This document shows, piece after piece, positions 45,202 to 54,649 of a stretch of 64,000 nt of DNA. The notes under the pieces were generated by a model. It was not told the origin of the DNA, did no database searches, and was given only the letters and a program-made list of their open reading frames with translations. Where the stretch lies: assembly GCF_016909155.1 (NCBI RefSeq), contig NZ_JAFBFG010000009.1, forward strand, positions 1 through 64,000. The letters run 5' to 3'. A program made the translations under genes and the position numbers. Within the stretch, counting starts at the first letter, position 1. Every line of letters begins with the position of its first letter. This stretch comes from Chryseomicrobium aureum (lineage in GTDB: Bacteria; Bacillota; Bacilli; Bacillales_A; Planococcaceae).

Positions 45202-47610
45202 ATGTTAGTATCACTAAATTGGTTAGCAAACTACGTCGATCTTTCAGGCGAAAACCCGTCTGAACTCGCTGAAAAAATTACGCGTTCTGGCATTGAAGTC
45301 GATGCACTCGAAGTTCGTTCACAAGATATGAAAAATATTGTGGTTGGGCATGTTGTTTCCAAAGAGAAGCACCCGGAAGCAGATAAATTAAACATCTGCC
45401 AAGTCAATGTAGGAGCAGACGAATTGTCGCAAATCGTGTGTGGCGCACCAAACGTCGATGCAGGACAAAAAGTCATAGTCGCCGTTCCAGGCGCACGTCT
45501 ACCAGGCGGTTTCAAAATTAAAAAAGCAAAATTACGTGGGCAAGAATCGCATGGTATGATCTGTTCGCTTCAAGAGTTAGGCATCGAAGGGAAAGCAGTA
45601 CCAAAAGCATTTGCAGATGGCATTTTTGTATTGCCGGAAGAGGCGGAAATCGGAGCAGATGCGCTTGAGTATTTATCACTCCACGACACAGTGTTGGAGC
45701 TCGGCTTGACTCCAAACCGTGCAGACGCGATGAGCATGCTTGGTGTGGCCTATGAAGTAGCAGCGATTTTAGGGAAAGACGTGAAACTTCCAGAAATTAG
45801 CTACACAGAAGGCTCTGAAAAAGCGGCAGATTACTTAGCATTAGAGGTGCAGGCGAAAGACGCAAACCCTTACTATAGTGCAAAAGTCATTAAAGATGTC
45901 CAAGTCGGACCATCCCCACAATGGCTACAAAACCGTTTGATGGCGGTTGGTGTACGTCCACACAACAATGTTGTTGACGTCACGAACTATGTCTTGATGG
46001 AATATGGTCAGCCACTACATGCGTTTGACTATGACCGATTGGAAACGAAAAAAATCGTTGTTCGTATGGCATCGGAAGGCGAAAAAATCACAACGCTCGA
46101 TGATCAAGAACGCACGCTTGCGGAGACGGACCTTGTGATTACAAATGGTGAAGTACCTGTTGCAGTTGCGGGTGTCATGGGCGGTGCAAATAGTGAAGTA
46201 AGTGACGAGACGACAACGATCGTTCTTGAGTCTGCTTATTTCACAGGCAGTTTTGTTCGTCAAACGTCGAAGAAACTTGGCCTTCGTTCGGATGCATCGG
46301 CACGTTTTGAAAAAGGTGTCGACCCGAACCGTGTAGAAGCAGCAGCAGAGCGAGCGGCACAACTACTTGCAGAACTTGCGGGTGGAACAGTGTTAACAGG
46401 CTCAGTTGTTGTCGATGAACTCGATAAAACACCGAAAAAAGTCATAGTGTCTCCAGACTTCATAAACGAACGTTTAGGGATGAAAATCTCATTGGATGAA
46501 ATGCAGCACATTTTGACACGTCTACAATTCCCGTTTGAGGTTGCAAACGGCTTGTTCTATATTGACGCCCCAACTCGTCGCCAAGATATCGTCATTCCAG
46601 AAGATATCGTCGAAGAGATTGCGCGTATGTACGGCTATGATCGCATTCCGATGACTCTTCCAGAAGGCGCACATCAAGCAGGTGGGTTGTCACCTTACCA
46701 AGCAAAGCGTCGTCTTGTGCGTCAAACACTTGAGGGGGCTGGCCTCTATCAAGCTGTAACATACTCATTAACGTCCCATGAGCAGTCGCAAAAGTTTGCA
46801 TTGCACCAAGCAGACGTAACAAAGTTATTGATGCCGATGTCAGAAGAACGCAGCACCCTTCGTCAAAGTTTAATTCCTCACTTAATTGAAGCGGCGAGCT
46901 ACAATGTTGCACGCCGTGTTGAGAGTGTTGCGCTTTATGAAGTAGGTTCAGTCTTCCTAGACAATGGTGTGGACGAGCTTCCTACTGAAATCGAGCATGT
47001 GGCTGGAATCGTGACAGGTCTTTGGGTAGATCACATGTGGCAAGGTGAGAAAAAGCCAGTTGATTTCTTCGTTGTAAAAGGTATCGTGGAAGCTCTTGCT
47101 GCAAAATTAGGCGTGACACTTTCCTACACACAAGCGAAGATGGACGGCTTGCACCCTGGTCGCACAGCAGAAATCTTTTTAGGGGAAGAGCTAGTGGGCT
47201 TCATCGGTCAATTGCACCCGAATGAACAAAAGCGCGTTGATTTGAAAGATACGTTTGTATTCGAATTAAACTTGGAGCGATTGATTACTGAACAGAAACC
47301 AACAATTAGCTACACGCCAGTTTCGCGTTTCCCAGCAATCACACGTGATATTGCATTAGTTGTGGACCGTGCATTGCCGGCGTCAACGCTTGAAACGATT
47401 ATTCGTGGTTCGGGTGGTCGCTTAGTTTCAGCAGTTCGTCTGTTTGATTTGTACCAAGGGGAGAAGATGGCAGATGATAAGAAGTCTGTTGCATTCTCAA
47501 TCACATATCAAGATGCGGAGCGTACGTTGACGGATGAAGAAGTTGTGGCGGCACACGATAAAGTAGTCGCTGCTCTAGCATCAGAAGCAAATGCGGAACT
47601 ACGCGGATAA
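45202..47610 (+). CDS. pheT: phenylalanyl-tRNA synthetase beta subunit
   Basis: 802-residue subunit for tRNA binding and editing. EMAP-like tRNA-binding domain (about residues 40-150, VVGHVVSKEKHPEADKLNI), B3/B4 editing domain (FDYDRLETKKIVVR), B5 domain with RMYGYDRIPMTLPEG, and a C-terminal anticodon-binding fold (SRFPAITRDIALVVD). AAGGTGGAAAGCAT precedes ATG 45202. Confidence 0.96.
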   Translation: MLVSLNWLANYVDLSGENPSELAEKITRSGIEVDALEVRSQDMKNIVVGHVVSKEKHPEADKLNICQVNVGADELSQIVCGAPNVDAGQKVIVAVPGARLPGGFKIKKAKLRGQESHGMICSLQELGIEGKAVPKAFADGIFVLPEEAEIGADALEYLSLHDTVLELGLTPNRADAMSMLGVAYEVAAILGKDVKLPEISYTEGSEKAADYLALEVQAKDANPYYSAKVIKDVQVGPSPQWLQNRLMAVGVRPHNNVVDVTNYVLMEYGQPLHAFDYDRLETKKIVVRMASEGEKITTLDDQERTLAETDLVITNGEVPVAVAGVMGGANSEVSDETTTIVLESAYFTGSFVRQTSKKLGLRSDASARFEKGVDPNRVEAAAERAAQLLAELAGGTVLTGSVVVDELDKTPKKVIVSPDFINERLGMKISLDEMQHILTRLQFPFEVANGLFYIDAPTRRQDIVIPEDIVEEIARMYGYDRIPMTLPEGAHQAGGLSPYQAKRRLVRQTLEGAGLYQAVTYSLTSHEQSQKFALHQADVTKLLMPMSEERSTLRQSLIPHLIEAASYNVARRVESVALYEVGSVFLDNGVDELPTEIEHVAGIVTGLWVDHMWQGEKKPVDFFVVKGIVEALAAKLGVTLSYTQAKMDGLHPGRTAEIFLGEELVGFIGQLHPNEQKRVDLKDTFVFELNLERLITEQKPTISYTPVSRFPAITRDIALVVDRALPASTLETIIRGSGGRLVSAVRLFDLYQGEKMADDKKSVAFSITYQDAERTLTDEEVVAAHDKVVAALASEANAELRG

Positions 47611-47663
47611 GTTTTAGAGTGAAATCCTGTTGAATCTTTTCCTAGTAAGGGCTTTATGACTTG

Positions 47664-47690
47664 AGGGCTGATTGTAATCAGCCCTTTTTC
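47664..47690 (+). terminator. terminator of pheST
   Basis: Stem AGGGCTGATT/AATCAGCCCT followed by TTTTT. Confidence 0.92.
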
Positions 47691-47779
47691 TAGTGGTTGG
47701 GGAGAAAAAGAGTAGGTTTAGGGGAAGTAGTGAAGGGTTTATAACAAGAAAAGTTGGTAGCTTGAAAACTGAGCGACCG

Positions 47780-47907
47780 TTCTTCTACCGAAAATGAAAT
47801 TTCTTCTACCGAAATGCAGTTTTATTGTACCCAAAGTGTAATTTATTCTACCCAAGTCTAGATTTCTTCTACCGAAGTCGTTTTATGGAAACTAATTCGC
47901 ACTTCTT
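47780..47907 (+). repeat. 21-nt phased tandem array B with conserved terminal flank
   Basis: Five units with core starts at 47780, 47801, 47822, 47843 and 47864 are exactly 21 nt apart. Cores are TTCTTCTACCGAA (three times), TTATTGTACCCAA and TTATTCTACCCAA; the other about 8 nt vary. TTTTATGGAAACTAATTC (47881-47898) follows in register, with ATG 21 nt after the last core start. The flank similarity to array C continues to about 47907. It lies between the pheT terminator and the convergent rnhC. Apart from it, the 339-nt gap shows nothing I recognise. Confidence 0.8.
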
Positions 47908-47949
47908 AGTATAGAAAATAGCACCCTCTAAATCAGAAGGTGCTGTTTA

Positions 47950-48870
47950 TCAATGTTTCAACTTCTCAGCGATCTTAATAGCCTTCTGTGTGTTCGCGAA
48001 ATGCGCCTTTGTCAACGTCTTTAAATACGCCAATCCTTTCTTGTGGAGAATCCGTGCAGCAACCTCATCAACTTTTGCCCCGGCGCCTTTCGGAATTGTG
48101 ACGCCGACCTGCTGAGACAACTTGTCCATCTCCTCTAAAAACGCATTGCGCGCTAAAATAGAGGCGGCAGCAACAGCAACATGCAGACCTTCTGCTTTTG
48201 TGGCGAAATACACATTCTCTTCGATGATTTCCTTTTGCTTCGCGATATGACGATAATAGATACTTTTCTCCGCAAACTGATCAATCAAAATTGCATCTGG
48301 TTTTTCATCACCGAGTTTCCGCAAGACGTGTTTTAATGCTTGATTGTGCAACAACGCTTTGATTTTACCCTGCGACCATTTTTTGTCAGTCGCATCATTA
48401 TACTTGGCCATGGGAAGGATAAGAATACTGTGGGTAAAGGCTGCTTTAATATCCGGTGCAACCTTTCGTATGAATGCATCGTTCAATTGTTTAGAGTCTT
48501 TGCACCCAAGTTCTTCGGCAAGCGAAATTTTATCGGCAGGAATATAGCATGCTGCAACAGTGATGGGTCCGAAAAAGTCACCCGTACCTGTCTCATCAGA
48601 TCCGATAACGGACAATTTATGAAAACCTTCTGGCAGCAAATTCGACTGAATAGGTTCAGACGACGTAAAAGCTTGCCACTGTTCTGCTTCACGCGTGGCA
48701 CCGTCTCCTTGAAACATCACTTTTCCAGACTTGTAAACGCTGATGCGTGTGTCTGGAAGCTTAGCGGCAAATACCATTCCAGGAGCTTTAGCAGGAATTG
48801 CGTGCAAATCATACTGCGAAATCAAATGATTTATTTGGGATTTATCTAATACGATGACAATGTTTGACAT
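47950..48870 (-). CDS. rnhC: ribonuclease HIII
   Basis: 306-residue RNase H2-fold enzyme that cuts RNA in RNA-DNA hybrids. An N-terminal TBP-like substrate-binding domain (residues 1 to about 85) is followed by the catalytic domain with GSDETGTGDFFGPITVAACY, whose acidic residues give the Asp-Glu catalytic start, plus CKDSKQLND, DQFAEKS and AAASILARNAFL. ATG at 48868-48870 follows AAAGGAACATAGCT. It is divergent from zapA. Confidence 0.95.
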   Translation of the reverse strand: MSNIVIVLDKSQINHLISQYDLHAIPAKAPGMVFAAKLPDTRISVYKSGKVMFQGDGATREAEQWQAFTSSEPIQSNLLPEGFHKLSVIGSDETGTGDFFGPITVAACYIPADKISLAEELGCKDSKQLNDAFIRKVAPDIKAAFTHSILILPMAKYNDATDKKWSQGKIKALLHNQALKHVLRKLGDEKPDAILIDQFAEKSIYYRHIAKQKEIIEENVYFATKAEGLHVAVAAASILARNAFLEEMDKLSQQVGVTIPKGAGAKVDEVAARILHKKGLAYLKTLTKAHFANTQKAIKIAEKLKH

Positions 48871-48947
48871 AGCTATGTTCCTTTCTTTCCATCTCTCTCC
48901 ACTTCATGGTATCATAGTTATTAGGATTTTCTGAGGAGGTCTTGTCT

Positions 48948-49220
48948 TTGTCAGATCAAACAATTACACGAGTAGCTGTGGATATTTACGGTACTACATA
49001 CAAAATGGCAGGGTACGAGCCAGCAGGACATATGCGTTTAGTCGCGACGATGGTCGATGATAAAATGCGTGAGATCCAATCGGCAAATCCAAGTCTTGAC
49101 ACGGCAAAGCTTGCCGTACTAACAGCCGTCAATACGATGCACGACTATTTAAAAGTGAAAGAACAACTAGAAGAACTTGAACAGCAATTGAAACAGTTAA
49201 AGGGCGGTCTAAATGATTGA
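48948..49220 (+). CDS. zapA: cell division protein ZapA
   Basis: 90-residue FtsZ-ring-associated protein that bundles FtsZ filaments. An N-terminal globular domain ([17 protein letters not shown]) and a C-terminal coiled coil ([17 protein letters not shown]) are seen. TTG 48948 is chosen because AGGAGGT ends 7 nt upstream; an in-frame TTG at 48942 would be too close. It overlaps cvpA by 8 nt. Confidence 0.92.
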   Translation: MSDQTITRVAVDIYGTTYKMAGYEPAGHMRLVATMVDDKMREIQSANPSLDTAKLAVLTAVNTMHDYLKVKEQLEELEQQLKQLKGGLND

Positions 49221-49764
49221 TATTTTATTACTGATTATTCTTGTTGGAGGCATCATAGTAGGGGCAAAGCGTGGACTGATTGTACAATTGATCCATATGA
49301 TTGGATTCGTCGTCGCTTTGATTGTTGCCTTCAAGTATTACAAACCTCTCGCAGAAAAGTTTGTGCTGTGGGTTCCATTCCCAGCCATCACATCGAACTC
49401 GCAATTATCATTTGCAGTGGAAGCACTAGATCTTGATCAAACGTTTTATCGTATCATTGCATTTGCACTTATTTTCTTTATTGTAAAATTTGCCTTACAA
49501 ATCGTTGCCTCTATGTTTGATTTCCTTAAGTTTTTACCAGTGCTCGGACAAATCAGCAGTATTTTAGGTGCGATTTTAGGATTTATCGAAATTTACTTCC
49601 TACTATTTGTATTGCTGTATGTACTAGCGCTACTGCCTGTAGACATGATTCAGACGGCAATCGGTGGGTCAGCAATCGCTAATTTTGTTTTAGAAAATAC
49701 ACCTTTCTTATCAGAGGCGGTGAAGGACTGGTGGTATATCTACCAGGAGAACCGTTCCGCATAA
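49213..49764 (+). CDS. yshB: CvpA family membrane protein
   Basis: 183-residue membrane protein of the CvpA/colicin V production family with four to five TM helices (about residues 1-18, 27-45, 77-96, 112-140). The E. coli homologue is needed for colicin V secretion and envelope integrity; the Bacillus role is unclear. ATG 49213 lies inside the zapA end, so translation is coupled. Confidence 0.88.
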   Translation: MIDILLLIILVGGIIVGAKRGLIVQLIHMIGFVVALIVAFKYYKPLAEKFVLWVPFPAITSNSQLSFAVEALDLDQTFYRIIAFALIFFIVKFALQIVASMFDFLKFLPVLGQISSILGAILGFIEIYFLLFVLLYVLALLPVDMIQTAIGGSAIANFVLENTPFLSEAVKDWWYIYQENRSA

Positions 49765-49772
49765 CGAATCAA

Positions 49773-49805
49773 AAACTTCTCTCGCCAGTTGGGAGGAGTT
49801 TTTCT
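49773..49805 (+). terminator. weak terminator after cvpA
   Basis: Stem of 11 bp (49773-49783 with 49791-49801) with several G-T pairs and a short T-run. Read-through into polX is likely. Confidence 0.55.
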
Positions 49806-49833
49806 CGCTTTTACGACAAAGGAGTGGTACGTC

Positions 49834-51540
49834 ATGGATAAAAAAACAATCATTCGCGCACTTGAGCGCATTGCACTTCTAATGGAACTGCAAGGAGAGA
49901 ACCCGTTTAAAGTCAGTGCTTTTCGTAAAGCGGCACAAACATTAGAACTGGATTCTCGAAGCCTCTCCGAGATGGAGGATCTGACAAAGTTAAAAGGTAT
50001 TGGCGCCGCTACCGGAGGCGTGATTACCGACTTATTAAACGACGGAGAGTCGATTCTGTTAAAAGAGCTCGAGGAAAAAGTACCACAAGGTTTAGTGGAG
50101 ATGTTGCAAATCCCTGGAATGGGAGGCAAAAAAATTGCCAAACTGCACGCAGAACTAGGTATTGAAACACTTGAAGGACTGCGTGAAGCTTGCGAGAAGA
50201 ACGAAGTCCAGGCCCTAGCAGGTTTCGGTAAAAAGACAGAAGAAAAGATTTTAAAAGAGCTCGACCAACTTGCAAGCCGCCCAGACCGGTATCCGATTTG
50301 GAAACTTGAACCGATTGTGGCGCACATTGAATCACTGTTACACAATCATGAAGCCGTCTCACGTGCATCTGTTGCGGGTTCATTCCGACGCACGAAAGAG
50401 ACGAGTAAAGACCTCGACTTCGTCATTGCAACGACAGATGTCCCAGCAGTCAAGGAACTGCTGAAAGAAACATTAGATATCGAAGAAATGATTGCCAATG
50501 GAGATACGAAAATGTCGGTAGCACTTGCTAAACCGGAACGCGTGGATGTTGATTTCCGATTTGTGAAAGACGAAGAGTTTGTCTCGACACTGCATCACTT
50601 CACCGGCTCGAAAGACCACAATATTCGGATTCGTCAACTCGCGAAAGAGCGCGACTGGAAGATCAGTGAATACGGAGTGGAAAAAGAAGATGGGTCGGTG
50701 ACGACATACGAATCAGAAGCAGCATTCTTCGCAGACTTCAATTTGTCATTCATTCCACCGAGCGTCCGGGAGTCCGGGCAAGAACTCGATAAACTCGATC
50801 TACTTGACGAGCTTGTGCAATTAGAAGACATAAAATCAGACTTACACATGCATACGACATGGTCAGATGGTGCCCATTCATTAGAAGAAATGATTGAGGG
50901 ATGCCTAGCAAAAGACTATGAACTAATGGTCATAACGGATCATTCGCGCTATCTGCGGGTCGCGAACGGATTGACTCCTGAACGACTACGTGAGCAAAAC
51001 AAAAAAATTAAAGAACTCCAAAAGTCATATCCCGGTATTCATATCTTATCTGGAACGGAGATGGACATATTACCGGATGGAACACTCGACTTTGAGGACG
51101 AACTCCTGGCAGAACTTGATTATGTCATTGCATCGATTCATTCTAGCTTTTCGCAACCACAAGAGAAAATTATGGAACGCTTATATGCAGCAATCTCGAA
51201 CCCCAATGTCGACATGATTGCGCACCCGACAGGTCGAATAGTCGGAGAACGTCCGGGATACGAGCCGGATGTAGAACAACTCTTACACTGGGCAAAAGAG
51301 TTCGATAAGATTGTCGAATTAAACGCAAATCCATACCGATTAGACCTTGCAGTGAATTGGTTAGAGCGCGCACAAGAGTTAGAGGTGAAAGTGGCAATCA
51401 ATACAGATGCCCATCATCTTGACCATTTACGCTTTATGGATATCGGTGTACGTCATGCGCAAAAAGCATGGCTGAAAAAAGAATTGATCGTCAACACCTG
51501 GGAACCCAAACAACTACTCGACTATTTAGCTCGTAAGTAA
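49834..51540 (+). CDS. polX: DNA polymerase/3'-5' exonuclease PolX
   Basis: 568-residue family X polymerase fused to a PHP exonuclease; it fills short gaps in base excision repair. The pol beta-like half (residues 1 to about 315) has helix-hairpin-helix segments ([27 protein letters not shown]) and the catalytic [17 protein letters not shown] and RVDVDFRFV. The PHP half (about 335-568) has [28 protein letters not shown] and [13 protein letters not shown] 49834 after AAAGGAGTGGTACGTC is the start. Confidence 0.95.
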   Translation: MDKKTIIRALERIALLMELQGENPFKVSAFRKAAQTLELDSRSLSEMEDLTKLKGIGAATGGVITDLLNDGESILLKELEEKVPQGLVEMLQIPGMGGKKIAKLHAELGIETLEGLREACEKNEVQALAGFGKKTEEKILKELDQLASRPDRYPIWKLEPIVAHIESLLHNHEAVSRASVAGSFRRTKETSKDLDFVIATTDVPAVKELLKETLDIEEMIANGDTKMSVALAKPERVDVDFRFVKDEEFVSTLHHFTGSKDHNIRIRQLAKERDWKISEYGVEKEDGSVTTYESEAAFFADFNLSFIPPSVRESGQELDKLDLLDELVQLEDIKSDLHMHTTWSDGAHSLEEMIEGCLAKDYELMVITDHSRYLRVANGLTPERLREQNKKIKELQKSYPGIHILSGTEMDILPDGTLDFEDELLAELDYVIASIHSSFSQPQEKIMERLYAAISNPNVDMIAHPTGRIVGERPGYEPDVEQLLHWAKEFDKIVELNANPYRLDLAVNWLERAQELEVKVAINTDAHHLDHLRFMDIGVRHAQKAWLKKELIVNTWEPKQLLDYLARK

Positions 51541-51553
51541 AAGGAGGCGCACA

Positions 51554-53920
51554 ATGATTACAGAAAAAGCGCTGAAGACTTTAGAATTTCCGAAAGTAAT
51601 TGAACACGTCAAAACCTATACGACCTCTTCCGTCGGAAAGGCAATGATTGAAGAGTTAAAACCTTCAACAGATTTTTCGGAAATTGAACAGTGGACAGAA
51701 GAAACAGATGAAGCTTTAGCAGTTTTACGCGTGAAAGGCAACGTGCCACTAGGCGGTTTGTTTGATATTCGCCCGCATGCCCGCCGTGCGCAAATCGGTG
51801 GAATTTTGAGTGCAACAGAGCTTATGGAGATTGCCTCCACGATCCGAGCGAGTAAAATTATTCGCCGCTTCATAGAAGATGTGCGAGGTGCAGAAGACTT
51901 CTCCGTAAAGCACCTACACGGATATACAGAAAGTATTCCAGTCTTGACAGAGCTTGAACATGAAATCAACGCGTGCGTGGATGAAAATGGAATGGTGCTA
52001 GACTCCGCGAGTCAAACACTACGCTCGATCCGGTCACAACTGCGCACGGCTGTCCAGCGCATTCGAGAAAAACTGGATAGTTATACACGTGGTCAAAATG
52101 CCACGAAGATGTTATCCGATGCAATTGTAACGATTCGTAATGATCGCTACGTAATTCCTGTCAAAGCAGAATACCGCAGTCACTACGGCGGCATTGTCCA
52201 TGATCAATCTTCATCAGGACAAACATTGTTCATCGAGCCAAACGCTGTTGTGCAGTTAAATAACGACGCGCGAGCACTGCGTGTGAAAGAACAAGAAGAA
52301 ATTGAACGCATTTTAAAAGAACTGACGTTACAAGTCGAGATTGTGGCATCTGATTTATTCCATCTTGTCAAAACAATGGCTACACTTGATACAATTTTTG
52401 CAAAAGCGAAATACGGGACGGCTGAAAACTGTACGCGACCTCTCATTAATCAAGAAGGACGCATTCGATTAGTACGCGCGCGCCATCCACTCATTTCTAA
52501 AAGTGAAGCGGTCGCAAATACAATTGAGTTTGGGGATCCTGACACAGCAGTTGTCATTACCGGCCCAAATACAGGAGGAAAGACCGTTACCTTAAAAACA
52601 GTCGGACTGTGCACACTGATGGCGCAAAGTGGTATCCCGATTCCAGCATTAGACGGTTCCGAAGTCGCTATTTTTGAATCGATTTTTGCAGACATCGGGG
52701 ATGAGCAATCCATTGAGCAGAGTTTAAGTACATTCTCCTCCCATATGGTCAATATTGTAGACATCTTAAAGAAATTTGATGACAAATCCCTCATTCTTTT
52801 TGATGAGTTAGGTGCGGGGACTGATCCGCAGGAAGGGGCGGCACTGGCCATCTCTATCTTGGACGAAGTGCATGGAAAAGGTGCACGCGTGATGGCGACA
52901 ACGCACTACCCTGAATTGAAAGCGTACGGCTACAACCGGCCGGGTGTTGTCAATGCTAGTGTGGAATTCGATGTCGAGACGCTTAGTCCGACCTACAAAC
53001 TCTTACTAGGCGTTCCGGGGCGAAGTAATGCTTTTGAAATCTCCAAACGACTTGGACTTCCACATCACATCATTCAACATGCTGAAAGCTTTACGGGAAC
53101 AGACCGTAGTGAAGTCGATACGATGATTGCTTCGTTGGAAGAAAGCCGCAAACGGGCAGAACAAGATGCAGATGAAACAAAACGTATTTTAAAAGAGTCA
53201 GAGCAATTGAAGCGTCAACTTGCTGAAGAACTTGCAGCCTATGAAGGGAAGAAAGAGCAATTAGCAGAGAAAGCGCGTGAAAAAGCGCGCAAAATTGTGG
53301 AAGACGCGCGCCGTGAGTCTGAAGCAGTTGTACAAGAACTTCGGGAGCTTCAAAAACAAGCAGCTGCTGGTGTGAAAGAACATGAACTCATTGACGCTCG
53401 AAAACGTTTAGAAAATGCTCTTCCTACAAATCCAGTGCTAAAAAAAGAAAAACAAAAGAAGCAGCGCGCAGAAAACTTGCAAGCTGGAGACGAAGTAAAA
53501 GTGTTGTCATTCGGTCAAAAAGGAACGTTGCTTGAAAAAGTCTCAGCTACTGAATGGGCGGTTCAAATCGGTGTGCTGAAAATGAAGTTGAATGAGTCTG
53601 ACCTTGAGTATATGAAGCCGGACAAACCACTCAAAACTGTTTCCGTGCATAACGTTGCGGGACGTTCGGCTGGTGGTGTTAAATTAGAGCTTGATTTACG
53701 AGGCGAACGCTATGAAGATGCCCTGCTTCGAACAGAGAAATATTTAGATGATGCAGTGCTTGCCAACTATCCGCGTGTGTCAATCATTCACGGAAAAGGG
53801 ACTGGAGCACTTCGAACAGGGATTCAACAGATGTTGAAGAAGGATCGTCGTGTAAAAAGCTATCGTTTTGGTGAAGCAGGCGAAGGTGGATATGGTGTGA
53901 CAATCGTTGAATTAAAATAA
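51554..53920 (+). CDS. mutS2: MutS2 ATPase/endonuclease
   Basis: 788-residue MutS-like protein without the mismatch-recognition domain. Family members suppress homologous recombination and rescue collided ribosomes. Core and clamp precede the ATPase with Walker A GPNTGGKT (residues 337-344), Walker [13 protein letters not shown] and [12 protein letters not shown] long coiled coil (about 515-625) leads to the C-terminal Smr nuclease domain with [14 protein letters not shown] and [24 protein letters not shown] precedes ATG 51554. Confidence 0.96.
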   Translation: MITEKALKTLEFPKVIEHVKTYTTSSVGKAMIEELKPSTDFSEIEQWTEETDEALAVLRVKGNVPLGGLFDIRPHARRAQIGGILSATELMEIASTIRASKIIRRFIEDVRGAEDFSVKHLHGYTESIPVLTELEHEINACVDENGMVLDSASQTLRSIRSQLRTAVQRIREKLDSYTRGQNATKMLSDAIVTIRNDRYVIPVKAEYRSHYGGIVHDQSSSGQTLFIEPNAVVQLNNDARALRVKEQEEIERILKELTLQVEIVASDLFHLVKTMATLDTIFAKAKYGTAENCTRPLINQEGRIRLVRARHPLISKSEAVANTIEFGDPDTAVVITGPNTGGKTVTLKTVGLCTLMAQSGIPIPALDGSEVAIFESIFADIGDEQSIEQSLSTFSSHMVNIVDILKKFDDKSLILFDELGAGTDPQEGAALAISILDEVHGKGARVMATTHYPELKAYGYNRPGVVNASVEFDVETLSPTYKLLLGVPGRSNAFEISKRLGLPHHIIQHAESFTGTDRSEVDTMIASLEESRKRAEQDADETKRILKESEQLKRQLAEELAAYEGKKEQLAEKAREKARKIVEDARRESEAVVQELRELQKQAAAGVKEHELIDARKRLENALPTNPVLKKEKQKKQRAENLQAGDEVKVLSFGQKGTLLEKVSATEWAVQIGVLKMKLNESDLEYMKPDKPLKTVSVHNVAGRSAGGVKLELDLRGERYEDALLRTEKYLDDAVLANYPRVSIIHGKGTGALRTGIQQMLKKDRRVKSYRFGEAGEGGYGVTIVELK

Positions 53921-53983
53921 ATGAAACCTCTCACGAACTAAAACGTACATCTATGAAACAGTCAAAAGTAGAGGGGAATCGGT

Positions 53984-54400
53984 GTGACACTTTTATCATT
54001 TTGGAAACACCCACTTGTAGAATCAGCAGGTTATTTTAGTGTCGTGATCTTATGCCTTATTATTGCGATGGTTCTATTTGAAGTGGTCACGAAGTACGAT
54101 AATTGGAAAGAAATTAAAAATGGGAACATAGCTGTTGCTATGGCGACTGGTGGGAAGATATTTGGTGTAGCAAATATCTTTCGCTTTTCCATCGAAAAGC
54201 ATGCGTCTTTTTTAGAGATGATTGGATGGGGAACATTTGGATTTGCACTTCTCATCATCGCGTATTGGTTATTTGAATTTCTCACCCCATCCTTCAATGT
54301 CGATCAAGAAATCGAAAAAGACAATCGCTCGGTCGGTTTCATTTCCTTTATACTATCGGTCGGTTTATCCTTTGTCATTGGGGCCAGTATCTCAAACTAG
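53984..54400 (+). CDS. yshE: DUF350 membrane protein
   Basis: 138-residue membrane protein with four hydrophobic segments (about residues 12-36, 49-64, 78-98, 113-135) and the DUF350 motifs TKYDNWKEIKNGNIAVAMATGGKIFG. Function is unknown. GTG 53984 follows AGGGGAATCG. It sits between mutS2 and lcfA, as yshE does in B. subtilis. A 26-residue peptide gene starts 9 nt downstream. Confidence 0.85.
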   Translation: MTLLSFWKHPLVESAGYFSVVILCLIIAMVLFEVVTKYDNWKEIKNGNIAVAMATGGKIFGVANIFRFSIEKHASFLEMIGWGTFGFALLIIAYWLFEFLTPSFNVDQEIEKDNRSVGFISFILSVGLSFVIGASISN

Positions 54401-54409
54401 GAGTGACGT

Positions 54410-54490
54410 ATGGAAAAGTTAGCTAAAGTTTTACTTGTAGTAAGTGTATTATTTATAGCAGTTGGTATATATTACGTATTTTTGCGCTAA
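54410..54490 (+). CDS. 26-residue single-pass membrane peptide
   Basis: MEKLAKVLLVVSVLFIAVGI begins a 26-residue frame that is almost one TM helix with positive charge at the N-terminus and a final Arg. The AGGAGTGACGT site stands at good spacing before the ATG, and a terminator follows directly. It is therefore the last gene of the DUF350 unit. I recognise no family. It could be a regulatory or assembly subunit of the DUF350 protein. Confidence 0.65.
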   Translation: MEKLAKVLLVVSVLFIAVGIYYVFLR

Positions 54491-54493
54491 ACG

Positions 54494-54545
54494 ACAAGGA
54501 TTGCCTAGAATTCATTGAAATCAAGGCGATTCTTGTTATTTTTTT
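54494..54545 (+). terminator. terminator of the DUF350 unit
   Basis: A 13-bp stem (54494-54506 with 54524-54536, two G-T pairs) with a T-run. Confidence 0.85.
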
Positions 54546-54573
54546 GATAGAATTCATGAAAAACTTGATAAAT

Positions 54574-54605
54574 TCATTGAATACCCATTCATTTTTTCAT
54601 ATACT
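54574..54605 (+). promoter_or_regulatory. lcfA promoter with FadR operator
   Basis: TTGAAT (54577-54582), a 17-nt spacer and TATACT (54600-54605) form the promoter. TCATTGAATACCCATTCA (54574-54591) matches the Bacillus FadR box TGAATGAATANTCATTCA with three mismatches and covers the -35. Confidence 0.75.
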
Positions 54606-54649
54606 AAAGTTAGGAATATTCACGCTATTCTAATCAAGGGGGTCTTCAC

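Noticed and set aside
47780-47920. Heptapeptide-repeat coding reading of the arrays (for example FFYRxxx ending in METN)
   Set aside because: The 21-nt period and flank ATG share one frame in all three arrays, but in-frame stops occur (TGA in the first unit of B, TAG in C) and no ribosome site is seen.
48340-48849. 169-codon frame opposite rnhC
   Set aside because: It is a shadow of the well-supported RNase HIII gene with no ribosome site or recognisable domain.
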